NCBI GenBank assembly: GCA_051004735.1
Contig: JBPCKA010000053.1
Span: forward strand, 1-54,523
Origin: Euzebya sp051004735
GTDB lineage: Bacteria; Actinomycetota; Nitriliruptoria; Euzebyales; Euzebyaceae
Direction: 5' to 3'
Length of the DNA: 54,523 bases
The translations under genes and the position numbers were made by a program. Below the pieces are notes generated by a model. It ran no database searches and was not told where the DNA came from. It saw only the letters and a program-made list of their open reading frames with translations. Below, piece after piece: positions 36,104-43,941 of this stretch; within the stretch, counting starts at the first letter, position 1, and each line of letters starts with the position of its first letter.

Positions 36104-37198
36104 CTAACCCGAGTGCAGGAAGTGGATGACGTCGCCGTCAGCCACCACGTAATCCTTGCCCTCTTGGCGAAGTCTGCCCGCCTCTTTGGCGCCCTGCTCG
36201 CCGCCAAGACGGACGTAGTCGTCATAGCTGATGGTGTTGGCGCGGATGAAGCCGTGCTGTATGTCGGAGTGGATCTTGCCTGCCGCCACCGGCGCGGTCG
36301 CGCCCTGCCGCACGGTCCACGCCCTGGCTTCCATCTCGCCGGCGGTGAAGAAGGTCAGCAGTCCCAGCAGCTCGTAGGCGGCGGTGATCAACTTGTCCAA
36401 GCCGCTGCGCTGCAGACCAAGGTCAGCCAGGAAATCGGCCCGTTCCTCCTGGTCAAGCTCTGCGATCTGCGCCTCGGCCTCGGCCGAGATCACCACCACG
36501 TGGGCACCGTCGTCCTGGGCGATTCCATGCACGACCTCCACCATGGCGTTGCCCTCGGGCAGGTCGGCTTCGCCGACGTTGGCCGCATACATCACCGGCT
36601 TGGCGGTCAGCAGTCCAAGCTCGCTGAGGACCTTGATGTCCTCCGGGTCCACGGGAAAGGTCCGAACCGGATTTCCAGACTCGACATGTGCCTGAACGGA
36701 CGCGAACACCGCGGCCGCCCGGATCGCGGCCTTGTCACCCGACCGGGCGCTCTTGGCGGCTCGCTCGACCCGTTTGGTGATGATCTCCAGGTCCTTCAAC
36801 AACAGTTCGGTGTTGATCACATCGATGTCGCGGGCCGGATCGACCGATCCGTCGACGTGAACGATGTCGTCGTCCTCAAAGCACCTCACGACGTGACAGA
36901 TGGCGTCAACGGCCTGGATGTGAGAGAGGAACTGGTTGCCCAGTCCCTCTCCTTGCGACGCACCCTTGACCAGGCCGGCGATGTCGACGAACTCCACCGT
37001 CGTCGGTACCTTGCGCCGGGCCTTGGCCAGGACGACCAGCGTGTCAAGACGCTCGTCGGGAACCGGCACCATGCCGATGTTGGGCTCGATTGTGGCGAAG
37101 GGATAGTTGGCCGCCTCCGCGCCAGCAGCGCTGACCGCGTTGAAGAGGGTGGACTTGCCGACGTTGGGCAGCCCGACGATCCCGACCTGAAGTGCCAT
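36104..37198 (-). CDS. ychF: Redox-regulated ATPase YchF (Obg family)
   Basis: 364 residues, the standard YchF length. G1 is GIVGLPNVGKST, G3 is DIAGLVKGASQGEGLGNQFL, and the base-recognition motif is the YchF-specific NxxE (AANVGEAD) that makes it prefer ATP over GTP. The C-terminal TGS domain contains EARAWTVRQGATAPVAAGKI and HSDIQHGFIRA. It binds ribosomes and takes part in translation and oxidative-stress response. ATG 37198 begins MALQVGIVGLPN; the frame upstream to 37336 is not coding. It diverges from the hydrolase at 37269 and leads an apparent run with the PRC/MgtE_N and DUF1003 genes. Confidence 0.96.
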   Translation of the reverse strand: MALQVGIVGLPNVGKSTLFNAVSAAGAEAANYPFATIEPNIGMVPVPDERLDTLVVLAKARRKVPTTVEFVDIAGLVKGASQGEGLGNQFLSHIQAVDAICHVVRCFEDDDIVHVDGSVDPARDIDVINTELLLKDLEIITKRVERAAKSARSGDKAAIRAAAVFASVQAHVESGNPVRTFPVDPEDIKVLSELGLLTAKPVMYAANVGEADLPEGNAMVEVVHGIAQDDGAHVVVISAEAEAQIAELDQEERADFLADLGLQRSGLDKLITAAYELLGLLTFFTAGEMEARAWTVRQGATAPVAAGKIHSDIQHGFIRANTISYDDYVRLGGEQGAKEAGRLRQEGKDYVVADGDVIHFLHSG

Positions 37199-37268
37199 AG
37201 GCCCGCCAGGGTGCCTGTCCGCACCGTCGTTGTCCAAGCGGGCGGGACACCCCAATAGGCTGTAGCCG

Positions 37269-37997
37269 ATGCACGTCGACATCGAGGGCCCCCAGGACGG
37301 GCGGGCGCTGCTGCTGCTGCACGGCGGCATCGGCACCGGTCGCTATCACTGGTCCAAACTGATCAAGGGACTGGTGGGCGCTGGCTTTCGTCTGCACCTG
37401 CCCGATCTGCCCGGCCACGGCAAGACGCCGGTGTCAGACCAGCCCTATTCGCGCGAGGTCCTGGTGGCTGCCGTCCGTGACTATGCGGCGGCGATGCCGC
37501 AACCACCGATCATCGCGGGATTCTCGATGGGCGGTCACACGGCCATGGGGTTGGCCGAGCACGATCATGACCTGTTCGCCGGGCTGGTCCTGATCGGTGT
37601 CAGTGTGCGTGACCATGACGGGCTTCACCGGTGGCGGGAAAAGTTCGACCCTGACGTGTTGGAGGCGTCCTATCCGCTGTGGGCCCGTCAGCTGTCAAAG
37701 CTTCACTTGCCCCTGGGCGGTCCTGATGCCTGGCGTGAGGTGTGCCACCGAGACTCGGGTGGGCTGACCGTGGCCGTGGACACGGGTGCCATGAGTGGCC
37801 TGTCGGTGCCCAGCCTGCTGATTCGCGGGGATCGGGATGAGACGGTGGATCCAACTCACTTTGCAGAGCTTCGCGGGATTTGGCCCCACGCGGAGGAGTT
37901 CGTGGTCCCCGCGGGCGGGCATGACGTGCAGTTGACTCGCAGCTTGGTGGTCGGGCCGGTCCTGTTGGACTTCCTGGAACGGTCCTTTGCGGCCTGA
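37269..37997 (+). CDS. Alpha/beta-hydrolase
   Basis: 242 residues. Oxyanion motif LLLLHGGIGTGRYHW, nucleophile elbow AGFSMGGHT (Ser86), Asp in LIRGDRDETVDP and His in PAGGHDVQLTRS complete a canonical triad. Short cap; resembles menaquinone-type esterases or pimeloyl esterase-like proteins but the substrate cannot be named. It shares a 70-base divergent region with ychF and is followed by a PAC2 gene after 51 bases. Confidence 0.83.
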   Translation: MHVDIEGPQDGRALLLLHGGIGTGRYHWSKLIKGLVGAGFRLHLPDLPGHGKTPVSDQPYSREVLVAAVRDYAAAMPQPPIIAGFSMGGHTAMGLAEHDHDLFAGLVLIGVSVRDHDGLHRWREKFDPDVLEASYPLWARQLSKLHLPLGGPDAWREVCHRDSGGLTVAVDTGAMSGLSVPSLLIRGDRDETVDPTHFAELRGIWPHAEEFVVPAGGHDVQLTRSLVVGPVLLDFLERSFAA

Positions 37998-38048
37998 GCG
38001 CACCGGGTCGCGGCAGGGCGGGCCGGGTATGCCAGACTTCCAGGGGAC

Positions 38049-38924
38049 ATGAGTGCAGTTCGCCGACACGATGACCAGCCACCCGACCTGAAGCAGCCCA
38101 CCCTGTTTGCGGCCTTCGAGGGGTGGAACGACGCGGGTGAGGCGGTGACCGGCGCCCTTGACACGCTGGTTGAGGTGTTGGATGCCACCGTGTTCGCCGA
38201 CATCGATCCAGAGGACTTCTTCGACTTCCAGGTCAACCGGCCGATCATCCACTGGGACGGTGAGCAACGTCGTCTGGAATGGCCCCAGAATGTGTTCAGC
38301 TACGCCCGTCTGAACGGTCCACGCGATGTCGTCCTGCTGCAGGGCCGGGAACCGAACACGCGGTGGAGAACCTTCACCGATTGCATTCTGACGGTGGCCA
38401 GGGAACTCGGTGTCACCCGCATCGTCACCCTGGGCGCGCTCCAGGTCGACGTCCCCCACACCCGACCGGTGCCGCTGACAGGGTCATCGACCGACGTCGA
38501 GGTGGCCGAGGCGCACGGGCTGCGCCGCTCGACCTATGAGGGACCGACCGGGATCGTCGGCGCCCTGCACCAAGCCGCCACCGAGGCGGGGTTTGAGGCC
38601 GTGACCCTGTGGGTCGGAGTGCCTCACTATCTGGCGGGAACCGCGTATCAGAAGGCCTCGCTGGCCATTGCCGAACGAGTCTTGCGTCTGTTAGAGGCCG
38701 AGGTAGACCTGGCTGACCTGGCGCAGGAGGCCGAGGAGCAGTTGGTCGACATCGGTGAGTTGGTGGCCGAGGACAACGAGCTGGCGGACTATGTCACCGC
38801 GCTTGAGGCTCGGGCGGACACCGAGCCAGACCCGCTTGATACCGACGAGTTGCCCAGCCCGCCGGTCAGCGGTGAGGAGTTGGCGGCCGAGTTCGAGCGC
38901 TACCTGCGCGACCGCACGGACTGA
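38049..38924 (+). CDS. PAC2-family protein
   Basis: 291 residues. PAC2 hallmarks: TLFAAFEGWNDAGEAVTGAL, DFQVNRPIIHWDGEQRRLEW, VTRIVTLGALQVDVPHTRPV, and GLLHEA-like GIVGALHQAATEAGFEAVTL. The family is the bacterial/archaeal relative of proteasome assembly chaperone 2 and is widespread in Actinobacteria, where its job is not settled; no proteasome gene is near. The acidic tail (DNELADYVTALEARADTEPD) is usual. Confidence 0.87.
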   Translation: MSAVRRHDDQPPDLKQPTLFAAFEGWNDAGEAVTGALDTLVEVLDATVFADIDPEDFFDFQVNRPIIHWDGEQRRLEWPQNVFSYARLNGPRDVVLLQGREPNTRWRTFTDCILTVARELGVTRIVTLGALQVDVPHTRPVPLTGSSTDVEVAEAHGLRRSTYEGPTGIVGALHQAATEAGFEAVTLWVGVPHYLAGTAYQKASLAIAERVLRLLEAEVDLADLAQEAEEQLVDIGELVAEDNELADYVTALEARADTEPDPLDTDELPSPPVSGEELAAEFERYLRDRTD

Positions 38925-38946
38925 TTCGCGTTCGTTTGGTCACGGT

Positions 38947-39396
38947 CTACTCAAGCGCGCTGCGGACCAACGTGTTGACCAGCCTGCCGTCGGCCTTGCC
39001 CTTGACCTTGGGCATCAACGCGCTCATGACCTTGCCCAGATCCTGCGGACCGCTGGCACCCACCTCGGCGACAGCCTCCTGCACCAGCGCTCGGATCTGC
39101 TCCTCATCCATCTGCTGGGGCAGGTAGGCGGTCAGGACCAGAAGCTCGGCCTGCTCTGTTGCGGCAAGTTCATCCCGACCGGCGTCGGTGTAGGTCACGA
39201 TGGACTCCCGCCGTTTCTTCGCCTCGCGGGCGATGATGTCAGAAACCTCCTGATCGGTGACGTCGCCGCCGTGGCCGGGTTCAGCCCGTAGGTTCTTGAT
39301 GCCGGCAAGCACGATGCGCAGGGTGGCGGTCCGCACCTTGTCGCGGGCCTTCATCGCGGCCGTGAGGTCGTTGGGGATCTGCTCGGCAAGGCTCAT
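38947..39396 (-). CDS. GatB/YqeY domain protein
   Basis: 149 residues, a full-length YqeY protein: LAEQIPNDLTAAMKARDKVR, TLRIVLAGIKNLRAEPG, AKKRRESIVTYTDAGRDELA, LLVLTAYLPQQMDEEQIRAL and LGKVMSALMPKVKGKADGRL. It shares the tail domain of the Asp/Glu-tRNA amidotransferase B subunit and may act on tRNA; the stand-alone role is uncertain. It converges with the PAC2 gene (22-base gap) and diverges from the HAD phosphatase. Confidence 0.93.
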   Translation of the reverse strand: MSLAEQIPNDLTAAMKARDKVRTATLRIVLAGIKNLRAEPGHGGDVTDQEVSDIIAREAKKRRESIVTYTDAGRDELAATEQAELLVLTAYLPQQMDEEQIRALVQEAVAEVGASGPQDLGKVMSALMPKVKGKADGRLVNTLVRSALE

Positions 39397-39464
39397 CCCC
39401 AGCAGGCTACGCGGCCCGTGCGACGCTGCACCCCTGTCCCTGGCCGGCGACTACCCTGCCGGAC

Positions 39465-40346
39465 ATGGACCGACACCATGCCCCCATGACGTCACTTCAC
39501 CCCGGTGGCCGTCGGGCTGGATGGGTACCGGCCGAGCGACCCGGATTGGTGCTGCTTGACCTGGACGGGACCCTGATGGGTCCCGGGGGAGTGGTGACCG
39601 CTCCTGTGGTGGAAGCGGTCCACCTGGTCGTTGACGCCGGTGTGGCGGTGGGCTTTGCAACCGGACGCAACGTGGCTGGGGTTGCCAGCGTGCAAGACCA
39701 ATTGGGGATCGCCGGTCCTCACATCGTGTTGAACGGCGCACAGGTCCGGGTTGATGGACGGGCTCTGCGGACCTGGCCGCTGACCGCGGGGCAACGTGAG
39801 GCGGTCTTGGCGCTGTGTACCCAGCAGGACATGTACGCAGAGTTCTACGCCGATGAGGGGTTCCTGGTCACCAGCCTTGACCAGCGCTACCGGCCCCACT
39901 GGGATGAGGTCATCGGCCAACCTCTGGGCGCGCTCGCCGACCATCCTGACGTGCTGGAGCGCACCATCAAGGCCACGATCGTGACCTCGGGCACTGCGCA
40001 GCGCGACGCAGTCATCAGCGCGGTGCGGGGACTGGGGTTGAACGCGGGGGCGGCCACCTCTCCGGTGACACCGCAGTTCACCTACATCAATATCACTCAT
40101 CCGGATGTGGATAAGGGCACCGCGTTGGTCGTGGCGGGGGCGTCACTGGGGCTGGATCCCGCTGCCGTGGTCGCCGTCGGCGATGGGGCCAATGACCTGC
40201 CGATGTTGCTGGTGGCCGGCACTGCAATCGCCATGGGGGATGCTGCCGCAGAGGTAATCGAGGTGGCACACCATGTGGTTCCGGGGGTCTTAGAAGATGG
40301 TGCGGCGGTCGCGCTGCGGGCCGTTCACGAGTGGTCGGTGTCGTAA
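39465..40346 (+). CDS. HAD-superfamily phosphatase, Cof-type
   Basis: 293 residues. Motif I LVLLDLDGTLMGPG, motif II FATGRN, a large C2-type cap between about residues 85 and 195, Lys in NITHPDVDKGTALV and motif IV VAVGDGANDLPMLLVAGTAI. These are the features of Cof/YbiV-like sugar-phosphate or nucleotide-cofactor phosphatases. Start ATG 39465, with ATG 39486 as alternative. Ends 7 bases from the stop of the converging Rpf gene. Confidence 0.88.
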   Translation: MDRHHAPMTSLHPGGRRAGWVPAERPGLVLLDLDGTLMGPGGVVTAPVVEAVHLVVDAGVAVGFATGRNVAGVASVQDQLGIAGPHIVLNGAQVRVDGRALRTWPLTAGQREAVLALCTQQDMYAEFYADEGFLVTSLDQRYRPHWDEVIGQPLGALADHPDVLERTIKATIVTSGTAQRDAVISAVRGLGLNAGAATSPVTPQFTYINITHPDVDKGTALVVAGASLGLDPAAVVAVGDGANDLPMLLVAGTAIAMGDAAAEVIEVAHHVVPGVLEDGAAVALRAVHEWSVS

Positions 40347-40353
40347 TCCTGCC

Positions 40354-40971
40354 TCAGCGCCACCCCAGCTGCCGCGAACAATGCGGCCATGCCCGCCAAC
40401 CCTGAATGTGCCACAGCCGGATGGCCCGGCTGATCTGTTCGGTCCGGGGTGTCTGGTGGGGAAGTCCCTCTCCACCGACCAGGTGCCACGAGGACGCTTG
40501 GAACTGCAACCCGCCGTAGAAACCGTTTCCTGTGTCGGTGGCCCAGTTGCCCGAGGATTCGCACTGGGCCAGGCGGTCCCAGATCCCGGGGTCGGTGACA
40601 TCGACGGCGGCCTGGGGTGCCCGGCGGGTGCCCGCAACCCTCGGCTGATCCGCGGTCTGCAGGCTGAGCACGTCGTCACGCGCAGAGGTGTCCTCAACGG
40701 CCCATTCGGTCATCACGGGGGGAACTTGGGCGATAGACGCGTCCTCCACCGCAGGTACGGCAGGGCGCAGCGCGACCATCGGGGCCGGCGACGCACCTAT
40801 CGACGCCAGCCACGTGAGCGTTGCCAGTGCAACGCCGAGGACCGCTGCAGTGGCCAGGGCCAACGCCTGGGCGCGCCGGTCTGGTCCACGCCGCGTTGCC
40901 ACCGTCCGCGTTGCCACCGTCCGATACGTTGCCACCCGGTGGTCGTGCAGGCTGATTCCCGGAACAACCAT
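40354..40971 (-). CDS. Resuscitation-promoting-factor (Rpf) domain protein
   Basis: 205 residues. An internal hydrophobic segment (ALALATAAVLGVALATLTWL) serves as signal anchor, then a linker, then the C-terminal Rpf/transglycosylase-like domain: IWDRLAQCESSGNWATDTGN with the catalytic Glu after Cys, GFYGGLQFQASSWHLVGG, and WPHCSRQLGWR with the partner Cys. Rpf enzymes cleave peptidoglycan glycan strands and help dormant cells regrow. The start ATG 40971 is just downstream of an in-frame TAG at about 41010, so the protein cannot be much longer in this frame. Confidence 0.87.
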   Translation of the reverse strand: MVVPGISLHDHRVATYRTVATRTVATRRGPDRRAQALALATAAVLGVALATLTWLASIGASPAPMVALRPAVPAVEDASIAQVPPVMTEWAVEDTSARDDVLSLQTADQPRVAGTRRAPQAAVDVTDPGIWDRLAQCESSGNWATDTGNGFYGGLQFQASSWHLVGGEGLPHQTPRTEQISRAIRLWHIQGWRAWPHCSRQLGWR

Positions 40972-41248
40972 CCGCTGCGGCGGGTGCGGGCGGTCGGGTG
41001 GCCAGGTGCTCTACCGTTGCCGCTGACCTGGTGAGGATGCCGGCCAGATGTCCACCACAGCCGGGCGGCAGCACCAGAATCTGGTCACTCTCCTGCAACC
41101 GGCCAAGGACCACCAGGCGCGCGGTCGCGTGCTCGGTCACCCCCAATGCCTGGGCGGTGGTGGGCAGGGTCAGTCGAGCACCGTCGAACAGCAGTGTTGC
41201 GCGGGCGCTCAACTCGGCGGCGGCGCTGCGGCCGCGATGAGCTGTCAT
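40694..41248 (-). CDS. Possible gene overlapping the Rpf gene
   Basis: A frame from ATG 41248 looks coding for about 95 residues (LFDGARLTLPTTAQALGVTE, RLVVLGRLQESDQILVLPPG, HLAGILTRSAATVEHLAT) and then becomes Gly/Arg-rich where it overlaps the Rpf gene. It may be a real short gene with an overlapping end or the leader of an Rpf gene disrupted by a frameshift near 41000. Not recognised. Confidence 0.3.
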   Translation of the reverse strand: MTAHRGRSAAAELSARATLLFDGARLTLPTTAQALGVTEHATARLVVLGRLQESDQILVLPPGCGGHLAGILTRSAATVEHLATRPPAPAAADGCSGNQPARPPGGNVSDGGNADGGNAAWTRPARPGVGPGHCSGPRRCTGNAHVAGVDRCVAGPDGRAAPCRTCGGGRVYRPSSPRDDRMGR

Positions 41249-41325
41249 GTGGCCGCGTAGTCAACCTCAGCGCGAACCCCTATCCGTGGAACCGTGACCG
41301 TTGGCCCGCGCACGTTTGTGCTTGC

Positions 41326-41751
41326 TTAATGTGTCGCCCCCGCGCCATCGGCATGTCGGGCGGCGGTGGTCATCTGATCAAGCGATGTTCGTTGCAAGGC
41401 AGCGGCCAGATCGGCCAGAAGGGTCGCCAGATCGTTACGGATCGAGACGGTGACCTGGCCTGGCTCGGAATCCACGTCCACGTCGACATCCTCGCCATCG
41501 GTGGTAGTGATCAGGACCGGATGGGGTGGCCACAAGGGATCATCGTCCAGGTGCTCGGCCAGATAGTCCCAGGTCTCGGGGTGAATCTGGGTGAGCAACG
41601 TTGCAGCGGCCTGCACGTCCTGGGTCAACCGGTGCAGACGTTCACCGATCTGGTGCAGCAGGTCATCGACGACGGCAGCATGTTCCCGGCAGTACAGATG
41701 ATCTGGTGGCAACGACTCGCCGCAGACCGCACAAACATCATCCCGGTACAT
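41326..41751 (-). CDS. Small zinc-ribbon-like hypothetical protein
   Basis: 141 residues. It begins with CAVCGESLPPDHLYCREH, a C-x2-C-x10-C-x2-H cluster able to bind one zinc, followed by a helical stretch (VDDLLHQIGERLHRLTQDVQ) and an acidic part DGEDVDVDVDSEPGQ. No known family recognised; possibly regulatory or protein-binding. Located 35 bases upstream of the S9 peptidase stop on the same strand. Confidence 0.65.
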   Translation of the reverse strand: MYRDDVCAVCGESLPPDHLYCREHAAVVDDLLHQIGERLHRLTQDVQAAATLLTQIHPETWDYLAEHLDDDPLWPPHPVLITTTDGEDVDVDVDSEPGQVTVSIRNDLATLLADLAAALQRTSLDQMTTAARHADGAGATH

Positions 41752-41786
41752 GTCAGTCGAGGATAGCCAGGCGCGCGCGTAGCCAG

Positions 41787-43916
41787 TCAGTCGAGTAGTG
41801 CCAATGCCCGTCGCAGGAAATCCAGTTGGAGCAGCAACAGGTTGGTGTTCAGATCTTCGGAGGGGGTGAAATGGGTGACGCCGCTGAGCGGCAGCACCTC
41901 ATGTGGTCGGCCGGCCTCCAGCAGGGCGCGGCTGAGCCGCAGGGTGTGGGCCATGACGACGTTGTCGTCGGCCAGTCCGTGGATCAGCAGCAGCGGCCGA
42001 CGAAGTTGTGCGGCATCGGCCACGAGCGAACAATGGTCGTAGGCCAGTGAGGCGGTATCGGGGTGACCCAGGTACCGCTCGGTGTAGTGGGTGTCGTACA
42101 AACGTTGGTCGGTGACCGGGGCCCCGCTCACGGCCGCATGGAACACGTCGGGCCGGCGCAGGACAGCCATGGCAGCCAGGTAGCCGCCAAATGACCAACC
42201 ACGGATGGCAACCCGGTCCAGGTCCAGCAGGCCCGGGTGCGCTTCTGCGGTGCGGTGCAGCGCCTGGATCTGTCCCTCAAGCGGTGGGTCGGCGTAGTTG
42301 CCGGCGATCCGCGCCCCCCAGGACAGCGAGTGCCCAGGGCTGCCCGGTCCATCGGTGACGACCACGGCGAACCCGTTGGCGGCGAACCATTCCGATGTCA
42401 GGTTCGCGGCTCCGGCGGCCACAACCCGACGGGCTCCGGGACCTCCGTAGGGATCGACCAGCACGGGCAGTGGCCCATCGTCGGCGGACCATCCCTGCGG
42501 GAGGAACAACTGGGTGATCGGCTGGTCGGTGGATCCCACCGGGGCGTGACGGATCACCGGCAAGGCCGGGGGCATGTGGGCGCGGGACGCCAGAACCCTT
42601 CCGGGCTCGGGTGACGTCGGACCGCGCAGGGTGACCTTGACTGCCGTGGAGTCCGGGAGCCTTTGGGACAGCGCCAACCACCCGCCGGCACTCATGGTGG
42701 CGCTGGCCAGACCGCCCGGATCGCTGAGGACAGTGACCTCACCGGTGGCGTCGAACCGAGCGATCACGGTGCACCACGGTCTGGCCCGGACATGGGCGGT
42801 CACGACGACTGCGTCATCTGTGACACCAACGATCCCTGCAACCATCAGGTCGGGGTCGCCCACGGGTTCACCGTCGATCACCACTCTGCGGGTGTCCTCG
42901 GTCTGGACCACTCGAACCAGACGGCCATCCGGCAACCACGCGGGGTTCCCGTCGATCAACTCGATCCACGGCGTGTCGTACTCCACCGCGAGTTCGGTCG
43001 TGTCGCCACTTCGGGTGTCCACCGCCAAGATGACCACGGTTTGCTGGTCACGGCTCTGGACCACCAACGTCGGCGGGCCGTTGGCTGACCACACCACCTG
43101 CGCCAGGTAGGGATAGGTATCGGTATCCCACTTGACGGGGGTCTGCTCGCCATTCAGATCGATCAGGGCCAGACGTACCAGTGCGTTGTCAGTGCCGGCT
43201 GCCGGATACCGGATCGGTGTGGGCCGTGTGTCGGGGTCAACCGGCGAGGAGATCCACCACTGGCGGACAGGTGAGACGTCCACCCGCGCGGCCAGCAGTC
43301 CACGTCCGTCGGGAGCCCACCAATAGCCCCGTGTCCGTCCCATCTCCTCACCCGCGACAAACTCCGCCAAACCCCAACTGACGTCACTGTCCCGCTCGCT
43401 GAGGAGCATCCGTGGAGCGTTGGTGCCGTCCAATCGCACGGTCCACAACGCCTGGTCCTGGACATATGCGATGCGTTGGCCAGTCGGATCGGGCCGAGGG
43501 TCAACGACCGGACCGTCAACTGCCAGAAGTTCGGTCAGGCCGGTCGTGGTGTCACACACCAGCAGCTTGCCACCCAGGCTGAACACCGCGTGCCGGGCGG
43601 CGTCATCGCAGGCAAAGCTGACAATGCCGCTGCCGCGCTCACGAGCGCGTTCACGTCGTGCCCGTTCCTCCGCGGGAATCGCCCCTTCGGCGGAGGGCAT
43701 GACCACATCGGCGTCTGCCAGCAGACGTTCTCCGTCACCATCGCTGATCCACAGTGACTGTTTGGGATGATCACCCTCGCCACGCAGGAACAGGACCCTG
43801 TCGCCGGCAACCGTCAGATGGCGGGGCACCCCCAGGGAGAATCCCTGGGTGCGGGAATGCAGTCGAGGAAAATCAATCTCGGCGGCTGTGATGCTGGTGC
43901 TGTCCGTCTCAGACAT
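41787..43916 (-). CDS. S9 prolyl oligopeptidase / dipeptidyl-peptidase IV-like
   Basis: 709 residues. An N-terminal DPP IV-type beta-propeller (about 40-460; LWISDGDGERLLADADVVMP, GYWWAPDGRGLLAARVDVSP, WISSPVDPDTRPTPIRYPAA) precedes the peptidase domain with VDPYGGPGARRV, nucleophile Ser575 in IRGWSFGGYLAAM, Asp650/651 in HGLADDNV and His682 in SGVTHFTP. No signal peptide, so cytoplasmic; it should remove Xaa-Pro or similar dipeptides from peptides. ATG 43916 is chosen because the frame upstream to 44489 overlaps the next gene in another frame. 25 bases from the stop of that gene. Confidence 0.9.
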   Translation of the reverse strand: MSETDSTSITAAEIDFPRLHSRTQGFSLGVPRHLTVAGDRVLFLRGEGDHPKQSLWISDGDGERLLADADVVMPSAEGAIPAEERARRERARERGSGIVSFACDDAARHAVFSLGGKLLVCDTTTGLTELLAVDGPVVDPRPDPTGQRIAYVQDQALWTVRLDGTNAPRMLLSERDSDVSWGLAEFVAGEEMGRTRGYWWAPDGRGLLAARVDVSPVRQWWISSPVDPDTRPTPIRYPAAGTDNALVRLALIDLNGEQTPVKWDTDTYPYLAQVVWSANGPPTLVVQSRDQQTVVILAVDTRSGDTTELAVEYDTPWIELIDGNPAWLPDGRLVRVVQTEDTRRVVIDGEPVGDPDLMVAGIVGVTDDAVVVTAHVRARPWCTVIARFDATGEVTVLSDPGGLASATMSAGGWLALSQRLPDSTAVKVTLRGPTSPEPGRVLASRAHMPPALPVIRHAPVGSTDQPITQLFLPQGWSADDGPLPVLVDPYGGPGARRVVAAGAANLTSEWFAANGFAVVVTDGPGSPGHSLSWGARIAGNYADPPLEGQIQALHRTAEAHPGLLDLDRVAIRGWSFGGYLAAMAVLRRPDVFHAAVSGAPVTDQRLYDTHYTERYLGHPDTASLAYDHCSLVADAAQLRRPLLLIHGLADDNVVMAHTLRLSRALLEAGRPHEVLPLSGVTHFTPSEDLNTNLLLLQLDFLRRALALLD

Positions 43917-43941
43917 GGCGGTTACGGTTTTCTGCGTTGTC

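Noticed and set aside
35843..37258. 471-residue plus-strand open frame
   Set aside because: Antisense to ychF, which has all its G-motifs.
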